This document shows, piece by piece, positions 8,397 to 18,433 of a stretch of DNA of 64,000 nt. This DNA comes from Pedobacter zeaxanthinifaciens (GTDB lineage: Bacteria; Bacteroidota; Bacteroidia; Sphingobacteriales; Sphingobacteriaceae), in assembly GCF_003313335.1 (NCBI RefSeq), contig NZ_QMHP01000009.1, positions 1-64,000 of the forward strand, read 5' to 3'. The position numbers and the translations under genes were made by a program. Numbering within the stretch: the stretch's first letter is position 1; each line of letters starts with the position of its first letter. The notes beneath the pieces were generated by a model. That model saw nothing but the letters and a program-made list of their open reading frames with translations. It was not told the origin of the DNA and ran no database searches.

Positions 8397-9824
8397 TTAT
8401 TCACCTTTTTGTTTTCTGCCAAGAACTGAATTGCCTTTACCGTAGAAGAAGTAAACAGCAATACCTAATCCCATCCAAAGTGCTAACCTGATCCAAGCTT
8501 CAATTGGTAATGAAGACATCAAGTAAACGCACACGATAATACCTAAAATTGGCACCAAAGGCACTAAAGGAGTTCTGAAAGGACGCTCTCTATTAGGATC
8601 GGTTTTACGTAAAATCATTACACCAATACAAACTAATGAGAAAGCTAGCAAAGTACCGATAGATACCATGTGACCTAAATCTGTAACTGGAACAAAGCCT
8701 GCAAATAAACTTACAAACACCATAAAGAACAAGTTAGTTTTCCAAGGAGTTCTGTATTTCGCATGAATACTTCCGAAGAATTTAGGCAATAAACCATCTT
8801 TAGACATTGTATAGAAAACCCTTGATTGGCCCATTAACATTACTAAGATTACTGAAGTGTAACCAGCTAAAATAGCAATGATTAATCCCATTTGAAGGAA
8901 ACTATATCCTGTTACTTTAAATGCCGTTGCTGCTGGAGAAGCATCACCTTTGAAAACTTGGAAAGGTACTAAGCCAGTCATTACGTGAGCAAATAAAATA
9001 TATAATACGGTACAAACTGCTAATGAACCTAAAATACCAATTGGCATTCCTTTTTGAGGGTTTTTAGCTTCTTGAGCTGCAGTTGAAACAGCGTCAAATC
9101 CAATAAACGCAAAGAATACTAATGCTGCACCCGAGGCAATACCAGAAATACCAAACTGACCACGTAAACCAGTATTTTCAGGGATGTAAGGATGATGGTA
9201 AGCTGGATTGATGAATTTCCATCCAAGGCCTATGAACAACAATACTACAGCTACTTTCACTACCACTAGGAAGTTGTTTAAACTTGCTGATTCTTTTGTA
9301 CCACGCATTAACAATAAAGAAAGTAATGATACGATTACTACCGCTGGTAAATTGATACCGCCGCCATCACCCTCAGCAAAAGTTTTGCTCAGATAGGTAG
9401 GCAGTTCAAGTCCGAACTCGTGTAGTAATTTGTTGAAATAGCCAGACCATGATACACCAACGGTGGCAGCACCTAAGGCATACTCTAATACTAAATCCCA
9501 GCCAATTACCCAAGCCATAAACTCGCCCATGGTAGCGTAAGAATAAGTGTAAGCACTTCCCGCTACAGGAATCATTGAGGCAAATTCGGCGTAACATAAT
9601 CCCGCGAATGCGCAACCTACAGCTGCTAAAATAAACGATAAAGTTACCGCAGGACCTGCGTGTTCCGCTGCTGCGATACCAGTTAACGAGAATAAACCAG
9701 CACCGATAATTGCTCCAATACCTAGTGCAACTAAACTTGTGCTACTTAAAGTACGTTTGAGCGTGCCTTCACCACTTTCTGCCGATTCGGCAACAAGTAA
9801 ATCAATAGGCTTTTTTAAATTCAT
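8397..9824 (-). CDS. APC-family amino acid permease (CAT-like)
   Basis: This 475-residue inner-membrane transporter has about 12 helices. The first helix carries the APC signature GIGAIIGAGLFSLTG, and CYAEFASMIPVAGSAYTYSY follows in helix 3. These are hallmarks of the cationic amino acid transporter subgroup. The soluble N-terminus begins MNLKKPIDLLVAESAESGEGTLKRTLSS. It probably takes up an amino acid with protons; the substrate is not readable. A paralogue with the same helix pattern lies in the catabolic island at 46936-48627. A strong terminator follows, and the next gene upstream (hppA) is a separate unit with its own terminator. Confidence 0.9.
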   Translation of the reverse strand: MNLKKPIDLLVAESAESGEGTLKRTLSSTSLVALGIGAIIGAGLFSLTGIAAAEHAGPAVTLSFILAAVGCAFAGLCYAEFASMIPVAGSAYTYSYATMGEFMAWVIGWDLVLEYALGAATVGVSWSGYFNKLLHEFGLELPTYLSKTFAEGDGGGINLPAVVIVSLLSLLLMRGTKESASLNNFLVVVKVAVVLLFIGLGWKFINPAYHHPYIPENTGLRGQFGISGIASGAALVFFAFIGFDAVSTAAQEAKNPQKGMPIGILGSLAVCTVLYILFAHVMTGLVPFQVFKGDASPAATAFKVTGYSFLQMGLIIAILAGYTSVILVMLMGQSRVFYTMSKDGLLPKFFGSIHAKYRTPWKTNLFFMVFVSLFAGFVPVTDLGHMVSIGTLLAFSLVCIGVMILRKTDPNRERPFRTPLVPLVPILGIIVCVYLMSSLPIEAWIRLALWMGLGIAVYFFYGKGNSVLGRKQKGE

Positions 9825-9904
9825 AAAATGATTAATTAGTTAGTTAGTCTGTTTTGTTGATTAAAATAACGCACCAAACCTAAAAAAAAATATCTACAAT
9901 TGAA

Positions 9905-9930
9905 AAAGGGATTTTTTGCAAAATCCCTTT
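9905..9930 (-). terminator. Terminator of hppA
   Basis: AAAGGGATTTT, loop TTGC and AAAATCCCTTT form a perfect 11-base stem just beyond the stop codon at 9944. On the minus strand it is followed by a T run. Confidence 0.85.
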
Positions 9931-9943
9931 CCGAAGTAACAAT

Positions 9944-12175
9944 TTAGTGTTTTTCCATTAAGCATGAGCGTTTAACGTTGCAACAGCCGTTTTTCTTAGC
10001 AACAATTTCATGTTTTCCAAGTTGATTTAATGCTGAAGTAGATTGCCCTGCATTGATAGAAATATAAGGTGCAATTACCAACGATACAATAGACATCAAT
10101 TTAATTAGAATATTCATTGAAGGTCCCGAAGTATCTTTAAATGGATCTCCAACGGTATCACCAGTTACAGATGATTTATGCGGCTCCGATTTTTTGTAAT
10201 ACATTTCGCCATTAATTTCTACACCTTTTTCGAAAGATTTTTTAGCATTGTCCCATGCACCACCTGCATTTGATTGGAAAATTCCCATCAATACGCCTGA
10301 AACGGTTACACCTGCTAATAAACCACCCAATACTTCTGGGCCAAAAATAAAGCCTACAATTACGGGTGTAATCAAAGCAATGGCACCAGGCAGTAACATT
10401 TCGCGAATAGAGGCTTGCGTAGAAATAGCCACACATTTTTCGTATTCTGGTTTGGCTTTGTATTCCATAATGCCGGGAATTTCTCTAAACTGGCGACGTA
10501 CCTCCTGTACCATGTCCATTGCGGCTTTACCTACCGCTTGGATACATAATGCCGAGAATACAAAAGGAATCATGCCGCCCACAAATAATCCAGCTAAAAC
10601 TGGTGCTTTATAAATGTCAATTGCAGAAATGCCTGCAATGCCCACAAAGGCAGCAAATAAAGCCAATGAAGTTAACGCTGCAGAAGCAATAGCGAAGCCT
10701 TTTCCGGTAGCTGCAGTGGTATTGCCCACAGCATCCAAATTATCTGTACGCTCACGAACTTCTGGAGGTAATTGACTCATCTCTGCAATACCGCCAGCAT
10801 TATCCGCAATTGGTCCAAAAGCGTCAATCGCTAATTGCATCGCTGTGGTAGCCATCATTCCGGCAGCAGCAATAGCTACACCGTATAAGCCCGCAAAATA
10901 ATACGAAGCCATAATTCCACCAGCTAACACCAAGATAGGAATTACTGTAGATTTCATTCCAACTGAAAGTCCGGCAATAATGTTAGTAGCGTGTCCGGTT
11001 GAGGATTGTTGGATGATAGAGTTTACCGGGCCTTTGCCCATTGCGGTGTAATATTCAGTTACAATACTCATAATAGCACCAACTACTAAGCCTACAATAA
11101 TGGCGTAAAATACATTGATGCTCGAAAATTCGTAACCGCGTAAGCTTAAGTTTTCAGGAAGCATCCATTTCACTAATACGAAAGAAGTAATAGCAGTAAT
11201 AATAATCGACGACCAGTTGCCTAGGTTCAATGCGTTTTGTACGTTAGATTTTTCGTCTTTAATGGTAACAAACCAAGTTCCAATAATGGAAGCAATAATA
11301 CCCAGTCCGCAAATAACCATTGGTAACAAAATAGGAGACATGCCACCAAAATTATCCGTCACTACAATTTCTTGCCCTAGTACCATTGTTGCTAAAATCG
11401 TAGCAACATACGAACCAAATAAATCTGCGCCCATACCTGCTACGTCACCTACGTTATCACCTACGTTGTCCGCAATGGTTGCAGGGTTGCGTACGTCATC
11501 TTCAGGGATACCAGCTTCAACTTTACCCACTAAATCTGCACCTACATCGGCCGCTTTGGTGTAAATACCACCGCCCACACGAGCAAATAAAGCAATAGAT
11601 TCAGCTCCTAATGAAAATCCGGTAAGCACTTCAATAGCAGTTCTCATTTCGTTGCTGTTGGCACTAATTACATTGAAATACTTTAAAAACACGATGAACA
11701 AGCCGCCTAGGCCTAAAACAGCTAAGCCAGCCACGCCTAAGCCCATTACCGTACCACCAGTGAAACTTACTTTAAGGGCTTGTTTCAAGCTAGTTCTTGC
11801 TGCTTGTGTGGTTCTCACATTGGCTTTAGTAGCTGATTTCATGCCGATATATCCTGCTGTTGCAGAAAACACAGCGCCAATGATGAAGGAAATAGAGATG
11901 ATCCAACTAGAATGTATCTCTTGGCCATTTACTTCGGTTACCGTGCCAGAATACGCTAATAACGCTGCGGCTAAGATGGCGAATATGCCCAAGATTTTCC
12001 ATTCTGCCTTTAGGAAAGCCATAGCACCATCTGCAATGTACCCGGCCAGTTCTTGCATGTTGGCATCGCCGGCATCCTGTTTGTTAACCCAGGCGCTTTT
12101 TACGGCCATCACCAAAATACCTACCAAGCCAAGTAGGGGAATTACATAAATAAGATTGTTTTGTAAAAAATCCAT
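9944..12175 (-). CDS. hppA: Membrane-bound ion-pumping pyrophosphatase
   Basis: The 743-residue protein couples pyrophosphate hydrolysis to transport of H+ or Na+ across the inner membrane. It has about 16 helices. The substrate site reads [18 protein letters not shown] and continues with the acidic stretch [22 protein letters not shown]. The motif [10 protein letters not shown] has Ala where potassium-independent enzymes have Lys, which places it in the K+-dependent subfamily. Whether it pumps Na+ or H+ cannot be settled here. The C-terminal tail after the last helix is unusually Cys-, Lys- and His-rich ([12 protein letters not shown]). Transcribed alone. Confidence 0.95.
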   Translation of the reverse strand: MDFLQNNLIYVIPLLGLVGILVMAVKSAWVNKQDAGDANMQELAGYIADGAMAFLKAEWKILGIFAILAAALLAYSGTVTEVNGQEIHSSWIISISFIIGAVFSATAGYIGMKSATKANVRTTQAARTSLKQALKVSFTGGTVMGLGVAGLAVLGLGGLFIVFLKYFNVISANSNEMRTAIEVLTGFSLGAESIALFARVGGGIYTKAADVGADLVGKVEAGIPEDDVRNPATIADNVGDNVGDVAGMGADLFGSYVATILATMVLGQEIVVTDNFGGMSPILLPMVICGLGIIASIIGTWFVTIKDEKSNVQNALNLGNWSSIIITAITSFVLVKWMLPENLSLRGYEFSSINVFYAIIVGLVVGAIMSIVTEYYTAMGKGPVNSIIQQSSTGHATNIIAGLSVGMKSTVIPILVLAGGIMASYYFAGLYGVAIAAAGMMATTAMQLAIDAFGPIADNAGGIAEMSQLPPEVRERTDNLDAVGNTTAATGKGFAIASAALTSLALFAAFVGIAGISAIDIYKAPVLAGLFVGGMIPFVFSALCIQAVGKAAMDMVQEVRRQFREIPGIMEYKAKPEYEKCVAISTQASIREMLLPGAIALITPVIVGFIFGPEVLGGLLAGVTVSGVLMGIFQSNAGGAWDNAKKSFEKGVEINGEMYYKKSEPHKSSVTGDTVGDPFKDTSGPSMNILIKLMSIVSLVIAPYISINAGQSTSALNQLGKHEIVAKKNGCCNVKRSCLMEKH

Positions 12176-12410
12176 AGTTCAAATTTATATTTAGTGTTTA
12201 GTTGATAATCAATCTACAAGGTAGTAAAAAAGATATTTCATTGTCAAGATATTTTATCAGCTAAAAAATAAAATTGTAACAAATGCGTAGTCAACTTCCA
12301 AATATGCTGTTGTAAGCAATTCATCCGCTTTTTTATCAGGGTGTTTGGATTTCAATATTCATCTCTTTTTTTATCTTAGCTAACAATAAACTAAACTAAC
12401 TGAACTAAAA

Positions 12411-13853
12411 ATGGAAAATCAACAAGAAGAAAACTCTTCTAAACGTAAACTAGGGCTTTTTGATGGCGTAATGCTTGTAATGGGTTCTATGATTGGTAGC
12501 GGTATATTTATAGTAAGTGCCGATATCATGAGGAACCTAGGTTCTGGCTATTGGTTAATTGTGGTTTGGCTCATCACCGGGGTTATGACGGTTGCTGCGG
12601 CAATTTCTTACGGCGAGCTTTCATCTATGTTTCCCAAGGCGGGAGGGCAGTATACCTACTTGAAAGAAATTTTCGGTAGGATGATGGGTTTTCTTTACGG
12701 TTGGGGCTTATTTGCGGTAATACAAACTGGTACTATTGCCGCCGTGGCAGTAGCTTTCGGGAAATTTACGGCGTATTTAATCCCCGCTTTAAATGATGCG
12801 GCGCCAATTTTCCAAAGCGGAGGTTATAAAATAACTTGGATTCAAATCTTGGCTATCGCGATTATTTTGTTGCTGACTTACATCAATACTAAAGGTGTGG
12901 AAGGCGGCAAGTTGTTGCAAAATGTATTTACAGGCTCAAAAATTGTGGCACTAATTGGCTTGATTTTGTTGGGCTTTATTTTAGTTAAAAGTAACTTTTG
13001 GGCTGATAATATGAGCTTTGGCTGGGCGGCCTTCAAAAATTTAAATACGGATGCCAGCGGTAACTTCCTGAAATCAGGTTGGGAGTCCATTTCCGGCATG
13101 GCCATTATGGGCGGTATTGCTGCGGCAATGGTTGGTTCGGTGTTTTCAAGTGTAGCGTGGGAAAATGTAACATTCGTTTCGGGAGAGATGGAAAATCCAA
13201 AGAAAAATGTGGTGCGTTCCATGGTTTTGGGAACCAGTGCAGTAATGGTATTGTACTTATTGGTCAATTTCGTATACCTTAATGCGCTTGATAGAGATGC
13301 GATTGCATTTGCAGCTAACGATAGGGTAGCGGTTGCAGCCTCTGAGAAGATTTTCGGTAGTGGAGTAGGAACTTATGTAATAGCCATTTTAGTGATGATC
13401 TCAACTTTTGGTTGTGTAAACGGCATTGTGTTGGCGGGCGCTAGGGTTTTTCAAACCATGGCTCAAGATGGCATGTTTTTCAAAGCTGCAATCCAAAACA
13501 ATAAAAATGGTGTTCCTGAAAAATCACTTTGGATGCAAGGTATTTGGGCATCGGTTTTGTGTTTAAGCGGACAATACGGAAATCTACTGGATATGATTTC
13601 TTTTGTGATTGTGTTATTTTACATGATTACCGTATTTGGCGTCATCTACTTGCGATTTAAAAAACCGAATTTGGAACGCCCGTACAAAACTTGGCTATAT
13701 CCCATTACGCCAATTGTTTATTTGCTAATTGGCACAGCATTTTGCGTGCTATTGCTTATCTATAAACAACAATATACTTGGCCCGGACTAATCATCGTAC
13801 TACTTGGTTTACCTATATATATATTAATTAATAAAAAGAAGACTGTAGAATAG
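12411..13853 (+). CDS. APC-family amino acid permease (LAT-like)
   Basis: This 480-residue transporter has 12 predicted helices. The first helix reads GVMLVMGSMIGSGIFIVSAD, and SYGELSSMFPKAGGQYTYLKEIFG follows, which is the pattern of the L-type amino acid exchanger subgroup (SteT and relatives). The final part includes LRFKKPNLERPYKTWLYPITPIVYLL. It probably exchanges or takes up neutral amino acids; the substrate is unknown. It is divergent from hppA across a 235-base gap and stands alone, closed by a terminator. Confidence 0.9.
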   Translation: MENQQEENSSKRKLGLFDGVMLVMGSMIGSGIFIVSADIMRNLGSGYWLIVVWLITGVMTVAAAISYGELSSMFPKAGGQYTYLKEIFGRMMGFLYGWGLFAVIQTGTIAAVAVAFGKFTAYLIPALNDAAPIFQSGGYKITWIQILAIAIILLLTYINTKGVEGGKLLQNVFTGSKIVALIGLILLGFILVKSNFWADNMSFGWAAFKNLNTDASGNFLKSGWESISGMAIMGGIAAAMVGSVFSSVAWENVTFVSGEMENPKKNVVRSMVLGTSAVMVLYLLVNFVYLNALDRDAIAFAANDRVAVAASEKIFGSGVGTYVIAILVMISTFGCVNGIVLAGARVFQTMAQDGMFFKAAIQNNKNGVPEKSLWMQGIWASVLCLSGQYGNLLDMISFVIVLFYMITVFGVIYLRFKKPNLERPYKTWLYPITPIVYLLIGTAFCVLLLIYKQQYTWPGLIIVLLGLPIYILINKKKTVE

Positions 13854-13872
13854 CTTGCTACAAAAAACATTT

Positions 13873-13908
13873 AAAGGCGATTGGGTTTGAAACTCAGTCG
13901 CCTTTTTT
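13873..13908 (+). terminator. Terminator of the LAT-like permease gene
   Basis: AAAGGCGAtTGgGTTT pairs with the following GAAACTCAGTCGCCTTT and is followed by a T run ending near 13908, 20 bases after the stop codon. Two non-Watson-Crick positions are present. Confidence 0.8.
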
Positions 13909-14385
13909 ATTGAAAAGTAGTTTCAGTAGTTCTTGTTTTAATAAGTTTATTACCCGGAGCGCAACGAAGAGCCTATTTTAAAGTGGGTTTGGCATAAGAG
14001 AACTATACTATATGCTAGCGATAGCACCTCAAATCTTCGTTCAGCTAATTTTCGGTCTCTTATTTTTCGGGTTGTACCAATAAGCCAAAGCACTTTCTTT
14101 GAAAGAAAAATAAGCAACCGAGAGTTTTTGTTACTTTTTGCGGTCAAAAAGTAAGAGCCCAGCGGCGGCGAGCTAAAAGAATACTATTAAATGCAAATTT
14201 CAAGAGTTGTAAAAGTACTTATCCCGAACTTACGTTGTTTTACATGTTAGTAGACTTTTTAAAACTCTGAATGAATGCGGCTAGCTAGATCTTGCTTAAA
14301 ACAGTTGCTACTTTTTAAAATCATTCTTTATTCAAACTAGTTTGCTACTGTTTGCTGAAAACGGGTTACTGCCAACTTTTTTTCT
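13909..14385. repeat. Intergenic region with a perfect hairpin, no gene
   Basis: TTACTTTTTG (14131-14140) and CAAAAAGTAA (14145-14154) form a perfect 10-base inverted repeat around CGGT. Just upstream TTTCTTTGAAAGAAA (about 14094-14108) is a second palindrome. From memory, the combination of CCAATAAGCCAAAGCACTTT and the hairpin is a recurring intergenic element in Pedobacter-like genomes. A 65-codon frame on the minus strand (13950-14147) runs through these repeats and is not considered coding. Confidence 0.55.
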
Positions 14386-14393
14386 TATTTTTG
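14386..14393 (+). promoter_or_regulatory. Bacteroidota -7 promoter box
   Basis: TATTTTTG matches TAnnTTTG and ends six bases before the ATG at 14399, so the transcript would be nearly leaderless. It helps to fix the start of the radical SAM gene. Confidence 0.6.
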
Positions 14394-14398
14394 CGGCA

Positions 14399-15346
14399 AT
14401 GGCTACAGCATTAGATTGGGGAATTAGAGGTTATAACAACTACGGCGCTTACTTACGCAAGCATTACGATGGACAGCGTGTATTTAAAGTAATTGTTGAT
14501 GGCGGTTTTACTTGCCCTAATCGTGACGGCAGCAAGGGTTACGGAGGTTGTACCTATTGTAATGTAGATTCTTTTACACCTGAGCTTTCAAGAAAATTGC
14601 CGACCATACGCGAACAACTGGTTCAAGGTATGGAAAGAGCCGAAAAAAACTACGCTGCCGATAAGTTTATCGTTTATTTTCAGCCCAATACCAATACTTA
14701 CGCTCCAACGCATTATTTAAAGATGATGTATGACGAAGCTTTATCAATCAATAGTGATAAAGTGGTTGGTTTTGCCGTAGGTACCCGCCCCGACTGTATT
14801 GATGCGGAAAAGGTGGCGCTGTTGGAAAGCTACGCCGATAAGTACGATGTGGATTTAGAGATGGGTATGGAGTCAATTTATGATGAAACGCTAACTCAAA
14901 TCAATCGCGGTTGCAGCCACGGTGAATTTGTAGAAGCAGTTAAGCTGCTTGAGAACACTAAACTTAACCTTTGTGTGCATACGATTTTTGGCTTCCCTTG
15001 GGAAACAAGAGAGATGATGCATGGTTATATTCACGAAATTAATCGTTTTCCTCAAATTAAATTTGTCAAATTTCATCATTTGCACATTGTTGAGGGCTCA
15101 ATTATGGGTGTTAAATATAAAAGGGAGCCTTTTAAACTATTTAGTTTGGAAGAATATACTGACCTGCTCTGCGAATTGATTCCGATGCTGCGTCCAGATA
15201 TTGTTATCCAACGACTTTTTGGTATTTCTGATTACGATTTGTTAATTGCTCCAAACTGGGGTAAAAATAAGTCATCTATACAAACCTACATTGATAAGGA
15301 AATTGAGCGTAGGGGTATAATTCAAGGGTCGGCTTACAAAGCTTAA
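14399..15346 (+). CDS. TIGR01212-type radical SAM protein
   Basis: The 315-residue protein carries the cluster motif CPNRDGSKGYGGCTYCN, a wide-spaced CxnCxxC typical of the TIGR01212 (YtqA-like) radical SAM family. It is followed by YFQPNTNTYAP, GTRPDCI and LEMGMESIYDETLTQINRG, all family marks. Its reaction is not known to me with certainty; relatives are suspected of nucleic acid or cofactor modification. The frame is open to 14342, but the ATG at 14399 lies directly behind a -7 box and begins with the conserved part (WGIRGYNNYGAYLRK), so that start is preferred. The gene stands alone. Confidence 0.88.
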   Translation: MATALDWGIRGYNNYGAYLRKHYDGQRVFKVIVDGGFTCPNRDGSKGYGGCTYCNVDSFTPELSRKLPTIREQLVQGMERAEKNYAADKFIVYFQPNTNTYAPTHYLKMMYDEALSINSDKVVGFAVGTRPDCIDAEKVALLESYADKYDVDLEMGMESIYDETLTQINRGCSHGEFVEAVKLLENTKLNLCVHTIFGFPWETREMMHGYIHEINRFPQIKFVKFHHLHIVEGSIMGVKYKREPFKLFSLEEYTDLLCELIPMLRPDIVIQRLFGISDYDLLIAPNWGKNKSSIQTYIDKEIERRGIIQGSAYKA

Positions 15347-15689
15347 TTTTTTCTTACGTATAACTGATATTACTGCTTTCTGCGGGTAATTTTGATTTAT
15401 ATATCATTTTTTTTTCAATTTTCGGTTCGATTTTCAGTGTAATTGAATCTTTTTGTAGCTTTTTTTTTAAAATTTCACTTTTTTAAATTTTTGTTGGTGT
15501 TTTTTTGTTGTTTGTATCGTATTTATGTTGTTTTTTGTTTTGTTTTTTATTTTAAATTGTATTTTATTGCTTATTTGTTGGTTTATTTTATCAAAAAATG
15601 AAAAATTATCAAAAATTTAATAAAATGTTAATGAAAATTTAAATGTTATTTGTAATTTAGGTTTAAAATCAAACACTAAAATTTAAATT
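15347..15689. other. AT-rich intergenic region before amt
   Basis: This stretch of about 340 bases is extremely T-rich on the plus strand (15400-15600 is dominated by T runs broken by single G, A or C). I see no gene, no stable hairpin and no clear -7 box. It must contain the amt promoter. The strong strand bias in T is unusual even for this genome. Confidence 0.6.
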
Positions 15690-17048
15690 ATGAGTAAAGT
15701 TTTATTTAAACAGTGGGCTCCCTTCGCGATTTTAATCGCTTTTGCGGTGGCTGCATTATTTATTCCTTTAACAGCCAACTTTGATGATGGAAAGTACAGC
15801 GGTCCTGACGTTGCTTTCATTTTAGTTGCTACCGCTTTGGTATTTTTGATGACGCCAGGATTGGCGTTCTTTTACGGCGGGATGGTACATCGTAAAAATG
15901 TATTGTCAACAATGATCAAAAGTGTGGTGGCTGCAGGAGTAATTTCTGTATTATGGGTAGTTGTTGGCTTCAGTTTAGCCTTCGGCGAATCCATTAACGG
16001 TTTAATTGGTAGCCCTAAAACATTTTTCTTCTTCCAAGGAGTTAATTCGGGTCCGGCATGGGGTACTATTCCTTTGTCGCTTTTTGCAATTTTCCAATGT
16101 ATGTTTGCCATCATTACACCTGGCTTGGTAGTTGGTGCGGTAGCAGAGCGTATCCGTTTTACGGCCTACATCCTGTTCATTGTGTTATTTGCCATCTTTG
16201 TTTATTCGCCTTTGGCACACTGGACTTGGCATGCAGATGGCATTTTGTTTAAAATGGGCGTTTTAGATTTTGCTGGTGGTACCGTAGTGCATATTTCAGC
16301 TGGTATGGCTGCATTAGCAGGTGCTTTGGTATTGAAACGCAGAAGATCTCATTTAGAGCATAAAGAAGTTCCTCCTGCCAATATCCCTTACGTATTAATT
16401 GGTACTGGTTTACTTTGGTTTGGCTGGTTCGGTTTCAACGCAGGTTCAGCGCTAGGTGCAAATGCCTTAGCAGTGTCTGCTTTTGTTACTACCAATGTTG
16501 CAGCGGGTTCTGCAGGCTTATCTTGGATGTTTTTTGATGCCGCAAGAGGTAAAAAACCTTCCGTGCTAGGTTTCTGTATTGGTGCAGTTGTTGGTTTGGT
16601 AGCCATTACTCCGGGTGCTGGCTTTGTAAGTATTCCTTCAAGCATATTTATAGGTGTGTTTGCTGCTATTGTATCTAACTTAGTAGTGTCTTGGAAACAA
16701 AAAACTGCATTAGATGATACTTTAGATGTATTCCCTTGCCATGGTGTTGGCGGTATAGTTGGTATGCTTTTAACAGGTGTATTTGCTACAAAAACTGTAA
16801 ATGGCGCTGGCGTTGACGGCTTGCTTTATGGAAATCCTGAATTTTTCTTAATACAGTTAAAAGGCATGTTGCTTGTAGTAGTATTCAGCTTTGTAGTATC
16901 CTTCGCTATTTTTAAAGTAATTAACCTTATTCTTCCAATTCGCGTAAGCGCTGATGAAGAGGAGGAAGGTTTGGACGCAAGTCAACACAATGAAAAGTAC
17001 ACTCAAGGTACTTTGATCGTATCTGGACAAGAAGTTCCAAATATATAG
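15690..17048 (+). CDS. amt: Ammonium transporter
   Basis: This 452-residue Amt/MEP/Rh channel takes up ammonium. Marks include DVAFILVATALVFLMTPGLAFFYGGMV at the start, AHWTWHADG, DFAGGTVVHISAGMAALAGALVLKRR (the family signature) and FPCHGVGGIVGMLLTGVFA with a pore histidine. It has 11 predicted helices. An N-terminal segment of about 35 residues is membrane-embedded (one helix, FAILIAFAVAALFIPL). No PII gene (glnB/glnK) follows, although that is the common partner; instead a porin gene lies 265 bases downstream. Expression is probably nitrogen-controlled, but no site could be recognised. Confidence 0.96.
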   Translation: MSKVLFKQWAPFAILIAFAVAALFIPLTANFDDGKYSGPDVAFILVATALVFLMTPGLAFFYGGMVHRKNVLSTMIKSVVAAGVISVLWVVVGFSLAFGESINGLIGSPKTFFFFQGVNSGPAWGTIPLSLFAIFQCMFAIITPGLVVGAVAERIRFTAYILFIVLFAIFVYSPLAHWTWHADGILFKMGVLDFAGGTVVHISAGMAALAGALVLKRRRSHLEHKEVPPANIPYVLIGTGLLWFGWFGFNAGSALGANALAVSAFVTTNVAAGSAGLSWMFFDAARGKKPSVLGFCIGAVVGLVAITPGAGFVSIPSSIFIGVFAAIVSNLVVSWKQKTALDDTLDVFPCHGVGGIVGMLLTGVFATKTVNGAGVDGLLYGNPEFFLIQLKGMLLVVVFSFVVSFAIFKVINLILPIRVSADEEEEGLDASQHNEKYTQGTLIVSGQEVPNI

Positions 17049-17111
17049 TCTACACTTTCGCTTAGGCCAAGTTAAAATCATGATGTTAAATTGTTTTGAT
17101 ATATAAATCAT

Positions 17112-17140
17112 CCTCTCTGGTAATTCAACTACCAGAGAGG
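17112..17140 (+). promoter_or_regulatory. Strong hairpin between amt and the porin gene
   Basis: CCTCTCTGGTA, loop ATTCAAC and TACCAGAGAGG form a perfect 11-base stem. No T run follows (TGATTAAATGG comes next), so it is not a classical terminator. It may protect the amt 3' end, weaken readthrough into the porin gene, or be a protein or RNA binding site. Confidence 0.5.
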
Positions 17141-17313
17141 TGATTAAATGGTGAGACTCGGATGGGTTGAGCCAGTATCATCAATTTTTTGAGTACAGCT
17201 TCAGGTAAGAAGCTGGGTGGGTTTGCTTTGATTAAATTTTGCGCTATGCTATATGGTTTTCCTTGTTGGAAAGCTCAATAAATCAATTATTTAACTTTTA
17301 ATTCTTTGAGAAA

Positions 17314-18357
17314 ATGAAAAATAATATAGCTGCACTATCCCTTCTTTTATTAAGCACCGCAACAGTAGCCGTTGCACAAGAAAAAGCATCTCCACTTGAA
17401 ATTTCAGGTTCGGTAGATACCTATTTTAAATATGATTTTAACAAATCAGGAAATATCAAGACCTATTTTGCAGGAGAGCAAAATTCGGTTTCATTGGGTA
17501 TGATTGATTTGGCACTCAAAAAAACAACAGGAAAGGCTTCCTTCGTAGGAGAGCTTTCTTTCGGCCCAAGGGGGCAATACGAATCTATTCCAGATGCTGC
17601 TGGTGGCTATAGTGCAACCGCTAATGGTTTCAATATCCAAAATCTTTATATCAACTACGCATTTTCAGATAAATTTAGCATGGCGGCAGGCTATATGGGA
17701 ACTTTTGTAGGTTACGAGGTGATTTCCCCAGCCGCAAACTTCAACTATTCTACTTCTTACCTTTTTGGTTCGGGGCCATTTCAAAATGCTGGTATTAAAG
17801 GAACTTACAGCTTTTCAGATAAAGTGTCTTTAATGTTAGGCTTGTTCAACGAATGGAACCAATACCGTGCTTCTAGGGGCGTTTCAAGTGTAGGCGGTCA
17901 GTTGATGGTGTCGCCTGTTAAAGGTTGGACAGCCTACCTTAATGGCTTACATGGCTTAGATGGTTATGGCAACTACAGCACAGTTTTAGATTTGACAACG
18001 GCCTATCAAATCAGCGAAAAGGTTAAAATTGGCTTAAATGCTGCCGACTTAAATGCTGGCGACGATAAATTTGGTTATTCAGGTGTAGCGTTGTATCCAC
18101 AATATGCATTCACCTCTAGCGTAGCACTAGGTTTAAGGGGCGAATATTTTACTTATAAAGGAATTTCGGGGGCACCTAATACCAGCGTAACTTCAATTAC
18201 CCTTTCTGGTAACATTAAATCTGGTGGCCTAACTTTCATTCCTGAAGTACGTTTTGATAACGATAAAGATTTTAGTCAGGGCTTTTTGAAAAGCGACGGC
18301 ACTACGTTAACAAAATCTGCTTCTCAGTTTTCATTAGCAGCAGTTTACAGCTTTTAG
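17314..18357 (+). CDS. Outer-membrane beta-barrel porin (BBP2-like)
   Basis: This 347-residue protein begins with a signal peptide (residues 1-21, ending VAVAQ). Many alternating-hydrophobicity strands follow, and the C-terminus is aromatic (FSLAAVYSF), as needed for barrel insertion. The pattern ISGSVDTYFKYDFN with a later NLYINYAFSDKFSMAAGYM fits the putative beta-barrel porin-2 family. It lies downstream of amt and may let ammonium or small nitrogen compounds through the outer membrane; that link is inferred from position. A terminator follows at 18392. Confidence 0.85.
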   Translation: MKNNIAALSLLLLSTATVAVAQEKASPLEISGSVDTYFKYDFNKSGNIKTYFAGEQNSVSLGMIDLALKKTTGKASFVGELSFGPRGQYESIPDAAGGYSATANGFNIQNLYINYAFSDKFSMAAGYMGTFVGYEVISPAANFNYSTSYLFGSGPFQNAGIKGTYSFSDKVSLMLGLFNEWNQYRASRGVSSVGGQLMVSPVKGWTAYLNGLHGLDGYGNYSTVLDLTTAYQISEKVKIGLNAADLNAGDDKFGYSGVALYPQYAFTSSVALGLRGEYFTYKGISGAPNTSVTSITLSGNIKSGGLTFIPEVRFDNDKDFSQGFLKSDGTTLTKSASQFSLAAVYSF

Positions 18358-18391
18358 TACTTGCTTCGGACAAGCAGCTAATCACAACCGT

Positions 18392-18420
18392 AGGCGCCTC
18401 TTTTTGGGGCGCCTCATTTT
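18392..18420 (+). terminator. Terminator of the porin gene
   Basis: AGGCGCCTC, TTTTTG and the complementary GGGGCGCCT form a GC-rich stem followed by CATTTTT. It lies 35 bases after the porin stop and just upstream of the next start. Confidence 0.8.
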
Positions 18421-18433
18421 TAGAATCATTTTT

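Noticed and set aside
13950..14147. 65-codon minus-strand frame
   Set aside because: It lies across palindromic repeats and has no recognisable domain.
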